Of a stretch of 64,000 nt of DNA, positions 56,550 through 64,000 are shown piece by piece. The first letter of the stretch is position 1; each line of letters begins with the position of its first letter. Source of the stretch: a virus; IMG/VR virus record IMGVR_UViG_3300017987_005478, positions 62,001 to 126,000 of that record; one strand, given 5' to 3'. Both the position numbers and the translations under genes were made by a program. The notes below the pieces were generated by a model. That model had not been told where the DNA came from. It saw only the letters and a program-made list of their open reading frames with translations, and did not search any database.

Positions 56550-56592
56550 GTAACATAATATAAATAGATTAGAGATCAGTATGAAAGGAGAT
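56550..56592 (+). promoter_or_regulatory. plus-strand promoter/leader element, copy 2, with TATAAATA
   Basis: GTAACATAATA at 56550-56560 and AGTATGAAAGGAGAT at 56578-56592 with the same 17-bp spacer as copy 1. Here the spacer start forms TATAAATA (56559-56566), the T4 late-promoter core. The gene at 56600 follows. Confidence 0.6.
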
Positions 56593-56599
56593 TTTCGAG

Positions 56600-58483
56600 A
56601 TGAGTTATGACGAAAACAGAGAGTGGGTTAATCGACAGTTAATTTTTTACGAAGACAAAATTTATAACACTGGTAGCTCACTTTCAATTGACATTGCAAC
56701 ATCTACTTCAGATGGAAAATCATTTTCCCCACCAAAATTATACTTACGTCTAAGAAGTCTTGATGGAAGAAATAGAACATTCAGTTTAGATTATATTTCT
56801 TCTATGGACTTGATTATGTCTTTGGTTAAAGCAAACTTCAAAAATCCAGATCTTGTTTGTCAACAAGGAGAAAATAGTGCGGTAACAAAACGAGGCTACA
56901 ATATCCAATTGCATATAGTAGCAGGTATTGCACCAGATCAAAGTCAAATAGTTTCAATTAGTTTGATTATAAATGAATCAGATCAAGGTAAAATTGCACT
57001 ACCATACACGATTTTTATGGGTATATTTAATTTGTTTATTCTCTTCAAAGAGAAACAGTGGGAAATTTTCTCAGATTTACAAAATGAATATAACATAAAA
57101 ATTCAATCGAATACAATAAAAGAAATTAGAGGATTTTTAAAGACACTTCCAGGTTATCTTGGAAACACTACTGTAAATAATCAAACAGTTGAAAGTCCAG
57201 AGGAGCCAGCTCAAGAAACTCCGACAGAATCAAATGAACTTTTAGCAGATTTTGAGAAGTTTGCTAAAGAAACGGATCCAAGAATTCCTGAAGTAGAACA
57301 TATGGAGATGGAATTGGCTACTGGTGAAATGGATAAACCAGTTGTACAAGAAGTAAAGAGCAAACTATTTGAAGAAGTATTTCAGAACAGTGTAAAGAAT
57401 TTTATAGGATTGGTTGAAACAATTTACCATGATCCAAAATGGCCTACGGAAGCATTTATTTCAAATGTTCAACAAAGATTGGGTATCGAATCATTTATGC
57501 CAGGTATTTCTGCCGATGAACATAAATCACTTGTATATATGTCCAAAGTAAATTTCTGGACAGCATTACGAGGTTATCTGCAACACCAAATAGTAATTCC
57601 AAGTTCTGTTGGAATTTTGAGATATTCTCCTTCACAAGCACCTGGAGTTGAAAATATAGAATTAGCATATGATATTTTGACACTGTTTGCTTACATACAC
57701 AGAATCAGGGAACGAAGAGAATCAAGAGATGCTGATGCTAACAACAATCTGGCGATCACGTACACAGCGGCGCGATGCTTTTTAGATCCTCTCGTCTTTA
57801 GTTTCTTAGTTAATAGCAAACCAGACGTTGTCAAAAATTGTGTGTCAACTCGATATAAATATTATAAGGAAAAAGGTTTCTTCGATCTCGAAGAAGATGT
57901 ACAACTTAACGAGGTTGAAGGTTTCATGGATAAGCTCGGACCAATACTCTCAAAAGTGACGGATGTAAAGACTGGTCACGAGTTTGGATATGAAAAAGGT
58001 ATTTTGTTATTTCCATTCGAGAATAAACATACTTTAGAACAAATTACAAATGAACTAGTGGATAAAACAGTAAAGATTCGACTTGGGGAAAGTAAAGATG
58101 AAAAACCCAAGAAAGTCGACCATAAAAAGAAAACAGTTAAATACAATTCCAATATTCATAGAGTGTTAAGTGAAGTTGATTTTCTCGAGCAAATTCCAAA
58201 ATCTATAAAAGAAGCGTTCATGAAGTATATCATGGAACTCGAAGAAAATTATGATTATGCCGCTTTTCCCCTTGAGGAACTCGGAGATGATGTTGTAAAA
58301 GCATTGTATGTCTGGAACGAAAGTGATAATAAAAAAGAATCATACACTTCATTTAGAACCAATTTAGAACAATGTATAATGAAGAAGAATGATATTATTG
58401 CAAAAGTGAAGGGCTCGAAGGGTGTTGAAGATACAGTTGGTGGAAATGATGAGGAATTTGATTTTAGTAATTTGGTATTGTAG
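56600..58483 (+). CDS. hypothetical protein, first gene of plus-strand operon
   Basis: A 627-residue protein. Residues 1-190 form a β-rich domain (LSIDIATSTSDG, PKLYLRLRSLDGRNRTFSLDY, YNIQLHIVAGI, IVSISLIINESDQGKIALPYTIFMGI), followed by a Glu/Pro/Thr-rich linker (200-260), a long helical domain and an acidic tip DEEFDFSNLVL. The domain order and acidic tip recall DNA-binding proteins with protein-recruiting tails, but the size and place at the head of a virion-like operon also fit a structural protein. Not recognised. The ATG follows AAAGGAGATTTTCGAG. Confidence 0.6.
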   Translation: MSYDENREWVNRQLIFYEDKIYNTGSSLSIDIATSTSDGKSFSPPKLYLRLRSLDGRNRTFSLDYISSMDLIMSLVKANFKNPDLVCQQGENSAVTKRGYNIQLHIVAGIAPDQSQIVSISLIINESDQGKIALPYTIFMGIFNLFILFKEKQWEIFSDLQNEYNIKIQSNTIKEIRGFLKTLPGYLGNTTVNNQTVESPEEPAQETPTESNELLADFEKFAKETDPRIPEVEHMEMELATGEMDKPVVQEVKSKLFEEVFQNSVKNFIGLVETIYHDPKWPTEAFISNVQQRLGIESFMPGISADEHKSLVYMSKVNFWTALRGYLQHQIVIPSSVGILRYSPSQAPGVENIELAYDILTLFAYIHRIRERRESRDADANNNLAITYTAARCFLDPLVFSFLVNSKPDVVKNCVSTRYKYYKEKGFFDLEEDVQLNEVEGFMDKLGPILSKVTDVKTGHEFGYEKGILLFPFENKHTLEQITNELVDKTVKIRLGESKDEKPKKVDHKKKTVKYNSNIHRVLSEVDFLEQIPKSIKEAFMKYIMELEENYDYAAFPLEELGDDVVKALYVWNESDNKKESYTSFRTNLEQCIMKKNDIIAKVKGSKGVEDTVGGNDEEFDFSNLVL

Positions 58484-58498
58484 AAAGGAGAATTAAGA

Positions 58499-59125
58499 AT
58501 GGCGTTAACACTAGGTAAAGCACTAGACCGCTGTTACAATTTAAGAATACCATTTTTGGATGGTTATTACAATATAGGAGTATTTTTCAACAGACGTTCA
58601 ACATTTTTGTTGTTTTCAGTAGATCCTGACTTTCCAAGAAAGAAGACTATTGAAAGATCTCCAAAAATATCAATGTTTAAAAATTTAGAGAGTTCTCGAT
58701 TTGCAGAAACATTTCTTGAGTTACATAATTATCGTAGTAATAATCTGGATATATTGAATCAATTTCAAACGGTTCGTCCTGAATATTACCATGATGTTAA
58801 TACAGTTTTAAATGAAACAATAAGTGTAGCTAAAATTGAGTTGGACGATAGAACTCTTTATGATACGTTGACAATATATGGTCTGTGTCTGACAGCATAT
58901 ACAAATGAATTTATATTTCTTATTGCTGAGAGACAGAGCATTGTAAGGAAATTACAAAAGAAGATTGTTAGAACCACAGCTATGCAAATAGCTACCACAC
59001 CAGGAATCGCCCTATTAGACGACTTCTATAATGAAAAGCTAGAGTCCAAAAGACTACATGAAACACCTGTAATTATACCATCAGATGAGAAAGAGGTTAT
59101 CAGACTTGGCGAACAAGAGGAGTAG
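58499..59125 (+). CDS. hypothetical protein
   Basis: A 208-residue protein, MALTLGKALDRCYNLRIPFLDGYYNIG, mainly helical after an initial strand pair. No motif is recognised. AGAAAGGAGAATTAAG precedes the ATG, and the gene ends 2 bp before the next start, so it belongs to the same plus-strand operon. Confidence 0.6.
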   Translation: MALTLGKALDRCYNLRIPFLDGYYNIGVFFNRRSTFLLFSVDPDFPRKKTIERSPKISMFKNLESSRFAETFLELHNYRSNNLDILNQFQTVRPEYYHDVNTVLNETISVAKIELDDRTLYDTLTIYGLCLTAYTNEFIFLIAERQSIVRKLQKKIVRTTAMQIATTPGIALLDDFYNEKLESKRLHETPVIIPSDEKEVIRLGEQEE

Positions 59126-59127
59126 AT

Positions 59128-60603
59128 ATGCCTTCTGACGCTGATATGACGGAACACCGTTATCATTATTATTTCATTCATAATGTATTTGGTCATTTCT
59201 TTAAAGATGTTTTGGATTATTTTTCAGATTATCTTTATCCAAGATTCCAGTGGACCGTCGTGGGTACATATGAAAAAGCTGTAGAGTATATTGATAAACA
59301 AACAAAGCTGGGACGTGAGGCTGATATGCCGAAGGTTCCAGCTTTGATTTTAAATCCAACGGGTGAATTTACTACTGCGGATGCAGCAGCAGGTGGTCGA
59401 CAATTATGGAGATTTCCAAACTTGGCGCCTGGTCTTGCTAATTTGATTTTTGAACCGATATACACAGATGCTAATGTTGAAGTAAATGTATGTTTCTCCA
59501 GGTTTAAAGGCGAAATAGAACTTATTATGCTTCTGCCATCATTTTATGAATATTGTGATTTAAGAGTTTTATTGATTCAGATATTTGGTGGTCTTGAAAG
59601 GTGGATATACCCGGTATGGTTTAACAGTTTCATTATTTTTGAAGAGGATGCGTGGAACTACACATATGAAAACGATTTAACAGGTGAAAGATACCAAATT
59701 GACTGGGAAAATCATGGAGCATCCGAAAGACTTATTAAATCAACCGCCCGTAATGAAAGAGTCTTTCCTTGTCGGATTAAACCAACATTTAGATTGATGT
59801 CTCTAACTGATGGTTCAACCAGATATGGAGGAACAGATAGACTTCCTGATTGGAGATTAAATGCCACAGTTGAATACGAAGTTGAGTTCCCTTCATACAT
59901 GACATTTAGATCAGATGCTCTTCGTCCATCCGGTTCCCCACCTCCAATTATGAATCTTAAATATGGTTCTTCTTATTCATCTTATGAACAATTCGCTCAA
60001 GATATTGGTGACAAAAAGCATATCATTAGTCAAGGTTCTGATGAATACGAAATCACAAATAGATACTTTCATCAAATTACATCTACTGAAGCAGATTCAA
60101 CAGCAGACATCCAGATTGAGTTACCAATAACGATTGATACAACAAGCGAATTAGATAGTTTTGTAGTTGTTACAAAATATGGTTTGATGGCGTATGGTGA
60201 ACATTATCAACTAATAAATAATGGTAATACGCTGGTAATTTTCTCTAGCGATCCTGAAGATGTTCTTATTGATAGATTATATACAACTATACGAGAGAAA
60301 CAACCAGATGGAACCTACGTTAAAAAGAGCGTTGCTACGCAGAGATATAAGAAAGATTTAGATGGTTCTTTTGTATCAACACCATCTGGTCCGTACGTAA
60401 AAGATATGCAGCAAAGTTACTCTATTACAAAGGATGGTCGATTTTATAAAGATCCTCTTGGACCATATGTATATCGAGGTAATGATGTATATGAAGAAAG
60501 GGAAGAAGATGATTATGATTTAGTTGTCAAAGGTCATTATGTTCCTTTTGAATTAGAAGAAGGGGACTTTATTGAATTCTATATAATGAAACAAATTGCA
60601 TAA
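59128..60603 (+). CDS. probable virion structural protein
   Basis: A 491-residue protein with an aromatic-rich start (HRYHYYFIHNVFGHFFKDVLDYFSDYLYPRF), a β-rich middle (SFIIFEEDAWNYTYENDLTGERYQIDW; PDWRLNATVEYEVEFPSY) and a C-terminal section with two PDGTYVKKS/DGSFVST-like turns followed by GPYVK, GPYVY repeats. The composition (Tyr, Asp, Ser, Thr) is typical of head or tail proteins. Role not known. Confidence 0.55.
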   Translation: MPSDADMTEHRYHYYFIHNVFGHFFKDVLDYFSDYLYPRFQWTVVGTYEKAVEYIDKQTKLGREADMPKVPALILNPTGEFTTADAAAGGRQLWRFPNLAPGLANLIFEPIYTDANVEVNVCFSRFKGEIELIMLLPSFYEYCDLRVLLIQIFGGLERWIYPVWFNSFIIFEEDAWNYTYENDLTGERYQIDWENHGASERLIKSTARNERVFPCRIKPTFRLMSLTDGSTRYGGTDRLPDWRLNATVEYEVEFPSYMTFRSDALRPSGSPPPIMNLKYGSSYSSYEQFAQDIGDKKHIISQGSDEYEITNRYFHQITSTEADSTADIQIELPITIDTTSELDSFVVVTKYGLMAYGEHYQLINNGNTLVIFSSDPEDVLIDRLYTTIREKQPDGTYVKKSVATQRYKKDLDGSFVSTPSGPYVKDMQQSYSITKDGRFYKDPLGPYVYRGNDVYEEREEDDYDLVVKGHYVPFELEEGDFIEFYIMKQIA

Positions 60604-60613
60604 GGACTAAATT

Positions 60614-61174
60614 ATGAAAATTATTGATAATTATTTAGAACAAATAACAACCGTATCTGATGAAGCAAAAATTGAGAAACGGGTTAATGTTGCTTGTGGT
60701 CTCATTATGAAGAAGGGAGAACAGGGAGAAATTCTTTTACTCTTGATTCAAAGAGCCGCTGATGATCATTGGCCTCTACACTTCGAAGCACCAAGAGGTA
60801 AATGTGATAACGGACCAAATGAAAAAGTAATAGCGTGTCTCAAAAGAGAAGTCAAAGAAGAGACTGGGTTAGATATAAAACCCATTAGATTTATTGATAA
60901 ATTCTCTTATATTGCAGATCAAGGTAAAAGGGAATCTACACAATATAATTTCTTATGCACAATGTCGAGACCAAATCAAGAAATCAAATTAAGTAAGGAG
61001 CATGATGATTATAAGTGGGTTTCTAGTATAGGAGAAGTCGAGTTGATGGTTCAACCAGAATTGAAGAAATCTATTGTAAAGGTATTTAATCCTGACGAGA
61101 AAATTGTGGATTATCCAGAAACTGAGCTATCCGATGAAAAAATTAAAGAAATTCTTGATCCGAATGATGGGTGA
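60614..61174 (+). CDS. NUDIX hydrolase
   Basis: A 186-residue NUDIX protein. The catalytic box reads E-x7-REVKEETGL (about residues 74-88) with the preceding glycine two residues further away than the canonical GX5E, i.e. a small insertion. RAADDHWPLHFEAPRGKCD before it matches the diadenosine-polyphosphate-type branch. It would hydrolyse a nucleoside diphosphate linked to a moiety X, such as NTP, NAD or Ap4A. Its end overlaps nothing; the next start is 5 bp away. Confidence 0.85.
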   Translation: MKIIDNYLEQITTVSDEAKIEKRVNVACGLIMKKGEQGEILLLLIQRAADDHWPLHFEAPRGKCDNGPNEKVIACLKREVKEETGLDIKPIRFIDKFSYIADQGKRESTQYNFLCTMSRPNQEIKLSKEHDDYKWVSSIGEVELMVQPELKKSIVKVFNPDEKIVDYPETELSDEKIKEILDPNDG

Positions 61175-61178
61175 AGCA

Positions 61179-61658
61179 ATGATTAAATTGTCAATAAAAC
61201 AACCTGGTGTTTTTGTATCTATTCCTGGAATTCCAGAATTTCGAACTCCAGCAAATGTTGATATTTCAAAACACGACGCAGCATTGATTATTTCAATTAT
61301 GCGTCAACATGGGATATCTGACTATGAGATTATTAGCGGCATTTCTGGGACGAAACCACGCCCATCCAGACCTAAGCCGAAGGTTACTCCAAAAGGTCAA
61401 AAACCTCGTACGGAGGATAGTAAACGACTAGATCGGATTGAAAGAATGTTGGAAAAAGTTTTGGAACAAGGTCTTATTGTCCAAGTAGATAATAAAACAA
61501 CAAAAAAGAAAAAAGAAGTGGAGGATGAATTTATCCCTTCAATTGAGACTGAGCATTTGAGTTCTGGAGGTAAAATAACTACCGAAGAAGATACCATAAC
61601 TGATTCTGATGTAAAAGAATCTGCTGATCTATTGAGAAAGATGCGAAAGGGAGATTAG
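61179..61658 (+). CDS. hypothetical protein with basic linker and coiled coil
   Basis: A 159-residue protein starting MIKLSIKQPGVFVSIPGIPEFRTPANVDI. After this β-rich start and a short helix (AALIISIMRQHGISDYEII) comes a Pro/Lys-rich linker (SGTKPRPSRPKPKVTPKGQK) and a likely coiled coil (KRLDRIERMLEKVLEQG). The C-terminus is acidic. This resembles small virion or scaffold-adapter proteins. Longer in-frame starts exist from 61104 but would overlap the NUDIX gene. Confidence 0.58.
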   Translation: MIKLSIKQPGVFVSIPGIPEFRTPANVDISKHDAALIISIMRQHGISDYEIISGISGTKPRPSRPKPKVTPKGQKPRTEDSKRLDRIERMLEKVLEQGLIVQVDNKTTKKKKEVEDEFIPSIETEHLSSGGKITTEEDTITDSDVKESADLLRKMRKGD

Positions 61659-61659
61659 A

Positions 61660-62676
61660 ATGTCGAAAAATGTAATATCTGTTGGGTTAGATATTGGCAC
61701 TATGAACATTTGTTGTGCGAGGTCTGACTCAAAGAGTGTTAAGACGACTAGAAATGTCTTTTTGGAGATTGACCCTAATGAAATAACAATCTCCGAATTG
61801 ACAAACGTATCGTTTGTGGAAAATCAAGAAGAAAATAAACTATTTATAGTTGGTGCAGACGCCTTTACGTTTGCAAATATTTTTTCTCAACCTGTAGCCA
61901 GACCAATGGAGTCTGGTTTAATCTCTCCAAAAGAACTTTATGCGATAGATGTCCTTACGCTAATGGTTAAAGAATTAGTTGGAGATACAAAAGATCAAGA
62001 AGTTTATTGCAGTTATTCTGTACCTGCTGAAGCAATTGATAAAGGGAGATCTATTACATACCATGAAAAAGTTTTTGGGAGGATTTTGTCGAGTCTTGGG
62101 GTCAATCACACACCAGTTAACGAAGCCATGGCAATCGTCTACTCAGAATGCGCCAAAGAAAAATTCTCTGGGATTGCAATTAGTTTCGGAGCAGGAATGG
62201 CGAACACGTGCATTTCATACAAGGGGATTGAAGCGCTAAAATTTTCAACTGCACGGTCTGGAGATTGGATTGATAATAATGTCAGTTCTTCACTGTCGAT
62301 CATTCCAAATCGTGTAACAAATATAAAAGAGAAACGATTAAACCTTCGTGATGGTTTTATGGCGGAAAAGAATCGTAAGACAAGGCGAGTTCTTGAGGCA
62401 CTAGAGTATTACTATACATCTCTTGTTGAATATACAATAAAAAAGATAATTAAAGAATTTGATGAAAGAGTTGATATTGAAATAGATGAAAAAATACCTC
62501 TTATTGTATCAGGTGGCACGAGTCTGCCCGTCGGATTTTTAGATCTCTTTAAAGATACATTAAGAAAGTATGAGTTGCCTTTTGAGCTCTCTACAATTAG
62601 ACGAGCAAAAAATCCACTTACCGTTGTAGCTAGCGGTCTGTTGGTTAAAACTATGTCAGATACTAAGAAAATTTAG
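61660..62676 (+). CDS. actin-like ATPase (ParM/MreB superfamily)
   Basis: A 338-residue protein with the ASKHA fold pattern: phosphate-1 loop GLDIGTMN near residue 9, SVPAEAID near 118, NEAMAIVYSEC (connect-1) near 157, phosphate-2 ISFGAGMANTCISY near 173 and the adenosine loop IVSGGTSLPVGF near 293. Such proteins form filaments that segregate plasmids or position phage DNA or particles. The pattern is closest to ParM/archaeal actin-like types by eye. A tubulin (PhuZ) was not seen. It sits in a virion-type operon, followed by an 81-residue protein that could be a regulator. Confidence 0.8.
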   Translation: MSKNVISVGLDIGTMNICCARSDSKSVKTTRNVFLEIDPNEITISELTNVSFVENQEENKLFIVGADAFTFANIFSQPVARPMESGLISPKELYAIDVLTLMVKELVGDTKDQEVYCSYSVPAEAIDKGRSITYHEKVFGRILSSLGVNHTPVNEAMAIVYSECAKEKFSGIAISFGAGMANTCISYKGIEALKFSTARSGDWIDNNVSSSLSIIPNRVTNIKEKRLNLRDGFMAEKNRKTRRVLEALEYYYTSLVEYTIKKIIKEFDERVDIEIDEKIPLIVSGGTSLPVGFLDLFKDTLRKYELPFELSTIRRAKNPLTVVASGLLVKTMSDTKKI

Positions 62677-62686
62677 GAGGACAGAA

Positions 62687-62932
62687 ATGAGCCGCGTCAA
62701 AATTGCAGAAAGTATGGTCGACGCTTATTTAGATGGAGATACAAGTGTCTTCAAAGATTTTGAACTTGTTGATGAAAAAATTGATAAGTTGGTAGAATTA
62801 AATGCTTATCAACAATTTTTTGTATCAAAATTGAGAGCAACTGGTAAATCTATAGGAGAGATGACAGACGAGGAGAAGAGTGCCTTCTTCACAGATGTAA
62901 AGAAAGGTTGGGCAGCTCAAAAGAAAGAATAG
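62687..62932 (+). CDS. small helical protein after the actin-like gene
   Basis: An 81-residue, acidic, helical protein (MSRVKIAESMVDAYLDGDTSVFKDFELV) ending TDVKKGWAAQKKE, with TAGGAGGACAGAA before the ATG. Its position 10 bp behind the actin-like gene recalls the ParM-ParR order, but ParR proteins have a ribbon-helix-helix start that I cannot recognise here. Confidence 0.58.
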   Translation: MSRVKIAESMVDAYLDGDTSVFKDFELVDEKIDKLVELNAYQQFFVSKLRATGKSIGEMTDEEKSAFFTDVKKGWAAQKKE

Positions 62933-62954
62933 AATATTCGAAAGGTTGTGAAAC

Positions 62955-64000
62955 ATGGAAGGTTTTGAATATCAGAAACCAGTATATAAAGGTAAACAGA
63001 TTCCAAGTATGGCGATGAAAAAATTCGGGAATCTACAAAGAAAATTGAAGTTTGTGCAAAAATTAGAGGATTTGAGAGCTGATCCACCCAACATCGTTGT
63101 GGCAGAGGCTGTTAGAAATGCCTCATTCTCTCAAAATTATTTTTCACAACAACATTTGAAAAAGAAACAAAAGTATGTAATGAGTGTTGGAGTATATCAA
63201 CAACTTTGGTATGATCCGATGCGCCGTTGGAAAATTTTAAAACCAGCAGCGATTAAATTTTCTAGGATTTACAATCCCTATATTGGTCATGATTTAACAG
63301 ATAAGACCATTCTAGTAACTCGAACTGGAGGTATTGGAGATCTTTTGTTTATCCAACCAAACCTCACTTACCTGAAAGAAAAATACCCAACATGTAAAAT
63401 CATCTTTGCGTGTGGTCCGCAATACCATGCTATGGTTGAAACATGGGATTGTATTGATGAACTTCATACACTTCCTTTCAATTTGTCTGTAATGATTAAG
63501 GCTGATTATCATGTTATTTTTGAAGGTGTAATTGAAAGATGTGCAGAAGCAAAAACTGTCAACGCATATAAGTTATTCACTCGCTGGCTTGGTTTGGATT
63601 TACCTGATGAACGTTTAAGACCAAAACAAGAACCAAAACCAGACAAATTAGAGGCGGTCAAGTATTGGTTAAAGGACAGAAAAATTAATGACTTTACTGT
63701 TATGCAATTGCGGGCCTCTTCACCAATTAGGACACCACGGCCACAGTTCTGGAGAAATATAATTCACCCGTTAGTTAGAGATGGACATACAATTGTTATT
63801 TCTGATGCACCATCAATGGAAAAGAATTTGAATGAGTTTATTGCTACTTTAGATCCAGATGTTAGAGATAAAGTATACAATTTTTCCCCACATTCACCAA
63901 CACTGGATTTTTCAATAGCGCTAACCTCGTTAGCAAAGATGTCAATATCACCAGATAGCTCTTTTATTCATATGGCTACGAGTCTTGGTATTCCCGGATT
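62955..64000 (+). CDS. glycosyltransferase family 9 (heptosyltransferase-like), C-terminus cut off
   Basis: An open frame from the ATG at 62955 to the window edge, 348 residues so far. Residues 1-110 are a basic helical N-terminal extension. From about 115 the GT9 pattern begins: ILVTRTGGIGDLLFIQPNLTYLKEKYP, CGPQYHAMVETW, and near the edge MSISPDSSFIHMATSLGIPGF, corresponding to the ADP-heptose/sugar-binding D-x-H-x-A motif. It would transfer a sugar from a nucleotide donor, possibly to LPS, the virion or DNA. The long N-terminal extension is unusual for GT9. Confidence 0.78.
   Translation, partial: MEGFEYQKPVYKGKQIPSMAMKKFGNLQRKLKFVQKLEDLRADPPNIVVAEAVRNASFSQNYFSQQHLKKKQKYVMSVGVYQQLWYDPMRRWKILKPAAIKFSRIYNPYIGHDLTDKTILVTRTGGIGDLLFIQPNLTYLKEKYPTCKIIFACGPQYHAMVETWDCIDELHTLPFNLSVMIKADYHVIFEGVIERCAEAKTVNAYKLFTRWLGLDLPDERLRPKQEPKPDKLEAVKYWLKDRKINDFTVMQLRASSPIRTPRPQFWRNIIHPLVRDGHTIVISDAPSMEKNLNEFIATLDPDVRDKVYNFSPHSPTLDFSIALTSLAKMSISPDSSFIHMATSLGIPG

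Overview
The window is part of a large tailed-phage genome (myovirus type, probably jumbo class) that infects a Gram-negative bacterium. The phage assignment rests on T4-like replication, recombination and baseplate genes packed at nearly full coding density with ATGA/TAATG start-stop overlaps. The Gram-negative host is inferred from a phage-borne outer-membrane β-barrel with a signal peptide, a type IV pilin-like protein and a family 9 (heptosyltransferase-like) glycosyltransferase. Base composition is AT-rich and ribosome binding sites are strong (AAGGAGG type), so many start codons can be fixed from the sequence.

Layout. From 1 to about 54.8 kb every gene lies on the minus strand; from 55.15 kb to the end every gene lies on the plus strand. 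Region 1-16.3 kb holds nucleic-acid and accessory functions: a metallophosphoesterase, radical SAM enzyme, SbcC/Rad50 and SbcD/Mre11 (gp46/gp47), UvsW-like helicase, QueD, a pseudopilin, both type II topoisomerase subunits, a VWA metallopeptidase-like protein with a MoxR/CobS-like AAA+ ATPase, and several small Cys-rich proteins. Region 16.3-28.2 kb starts with a possible single-stranded-DNA-binding protein and carries intact, adjacent bacterial-type RNA polymerase β' and β genes with unknown companions. Region 28.5-36.2 kb is tail and baseplate: amidase, PAAR tip interrupted by an in-frame TGA, gp5-like spike, gp53-like wedge and unknown virion proteins. Region 36.2-54.8 kb is replication, repair and nucleotide metabolism: Cas4-like nuclease, KH protein, homing endonuclease, RecA/UvsX, β-barrel protein, class II ribonucleotide reductase, ferritin-like half domain, LigD-type 3'-phosphoesterase, RuvC-like resolvase, FEN-type exonuclease, putative sliding clamp, primase, clamp loader and Dda-like helicase. 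At the strand switch (55-56.5 kb) lies an unknown, possibly Rep-like protein followed directly by 21-bp tandem repeats and an AT-rich palindromic zone, which together look like an iteron origin. The plus-strand block (56.6-64 kb) holds probable virion proteins, a NUDIX hydrolase, an actin-like ATPase and a truncated GT9 glycosyltransferase.

Regulation. Three recurrent intergenic motifs look like promoter classes: (i) minus-strand CTATATATATTA(C), close to the φKZ early-promoter core as I recall it; (ii) minus-strand GAACAAATTATAAA 20-60 bp before five genes; (iii) plus-strand GTAACATAATA followed at fixed spacing by AGTATGAAAGGAGAT before the two first plus-strand genes. Type (i) sites are mostly followed by 200-300 nt leaders with strong inverted repeats. 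Together with the phage's own RNA polymerase this suggests a dedicated transcription programme. No tRNA, rRNA or CRISPR array was seen. All family assignments come from motifs read by eye; no database search was possible.
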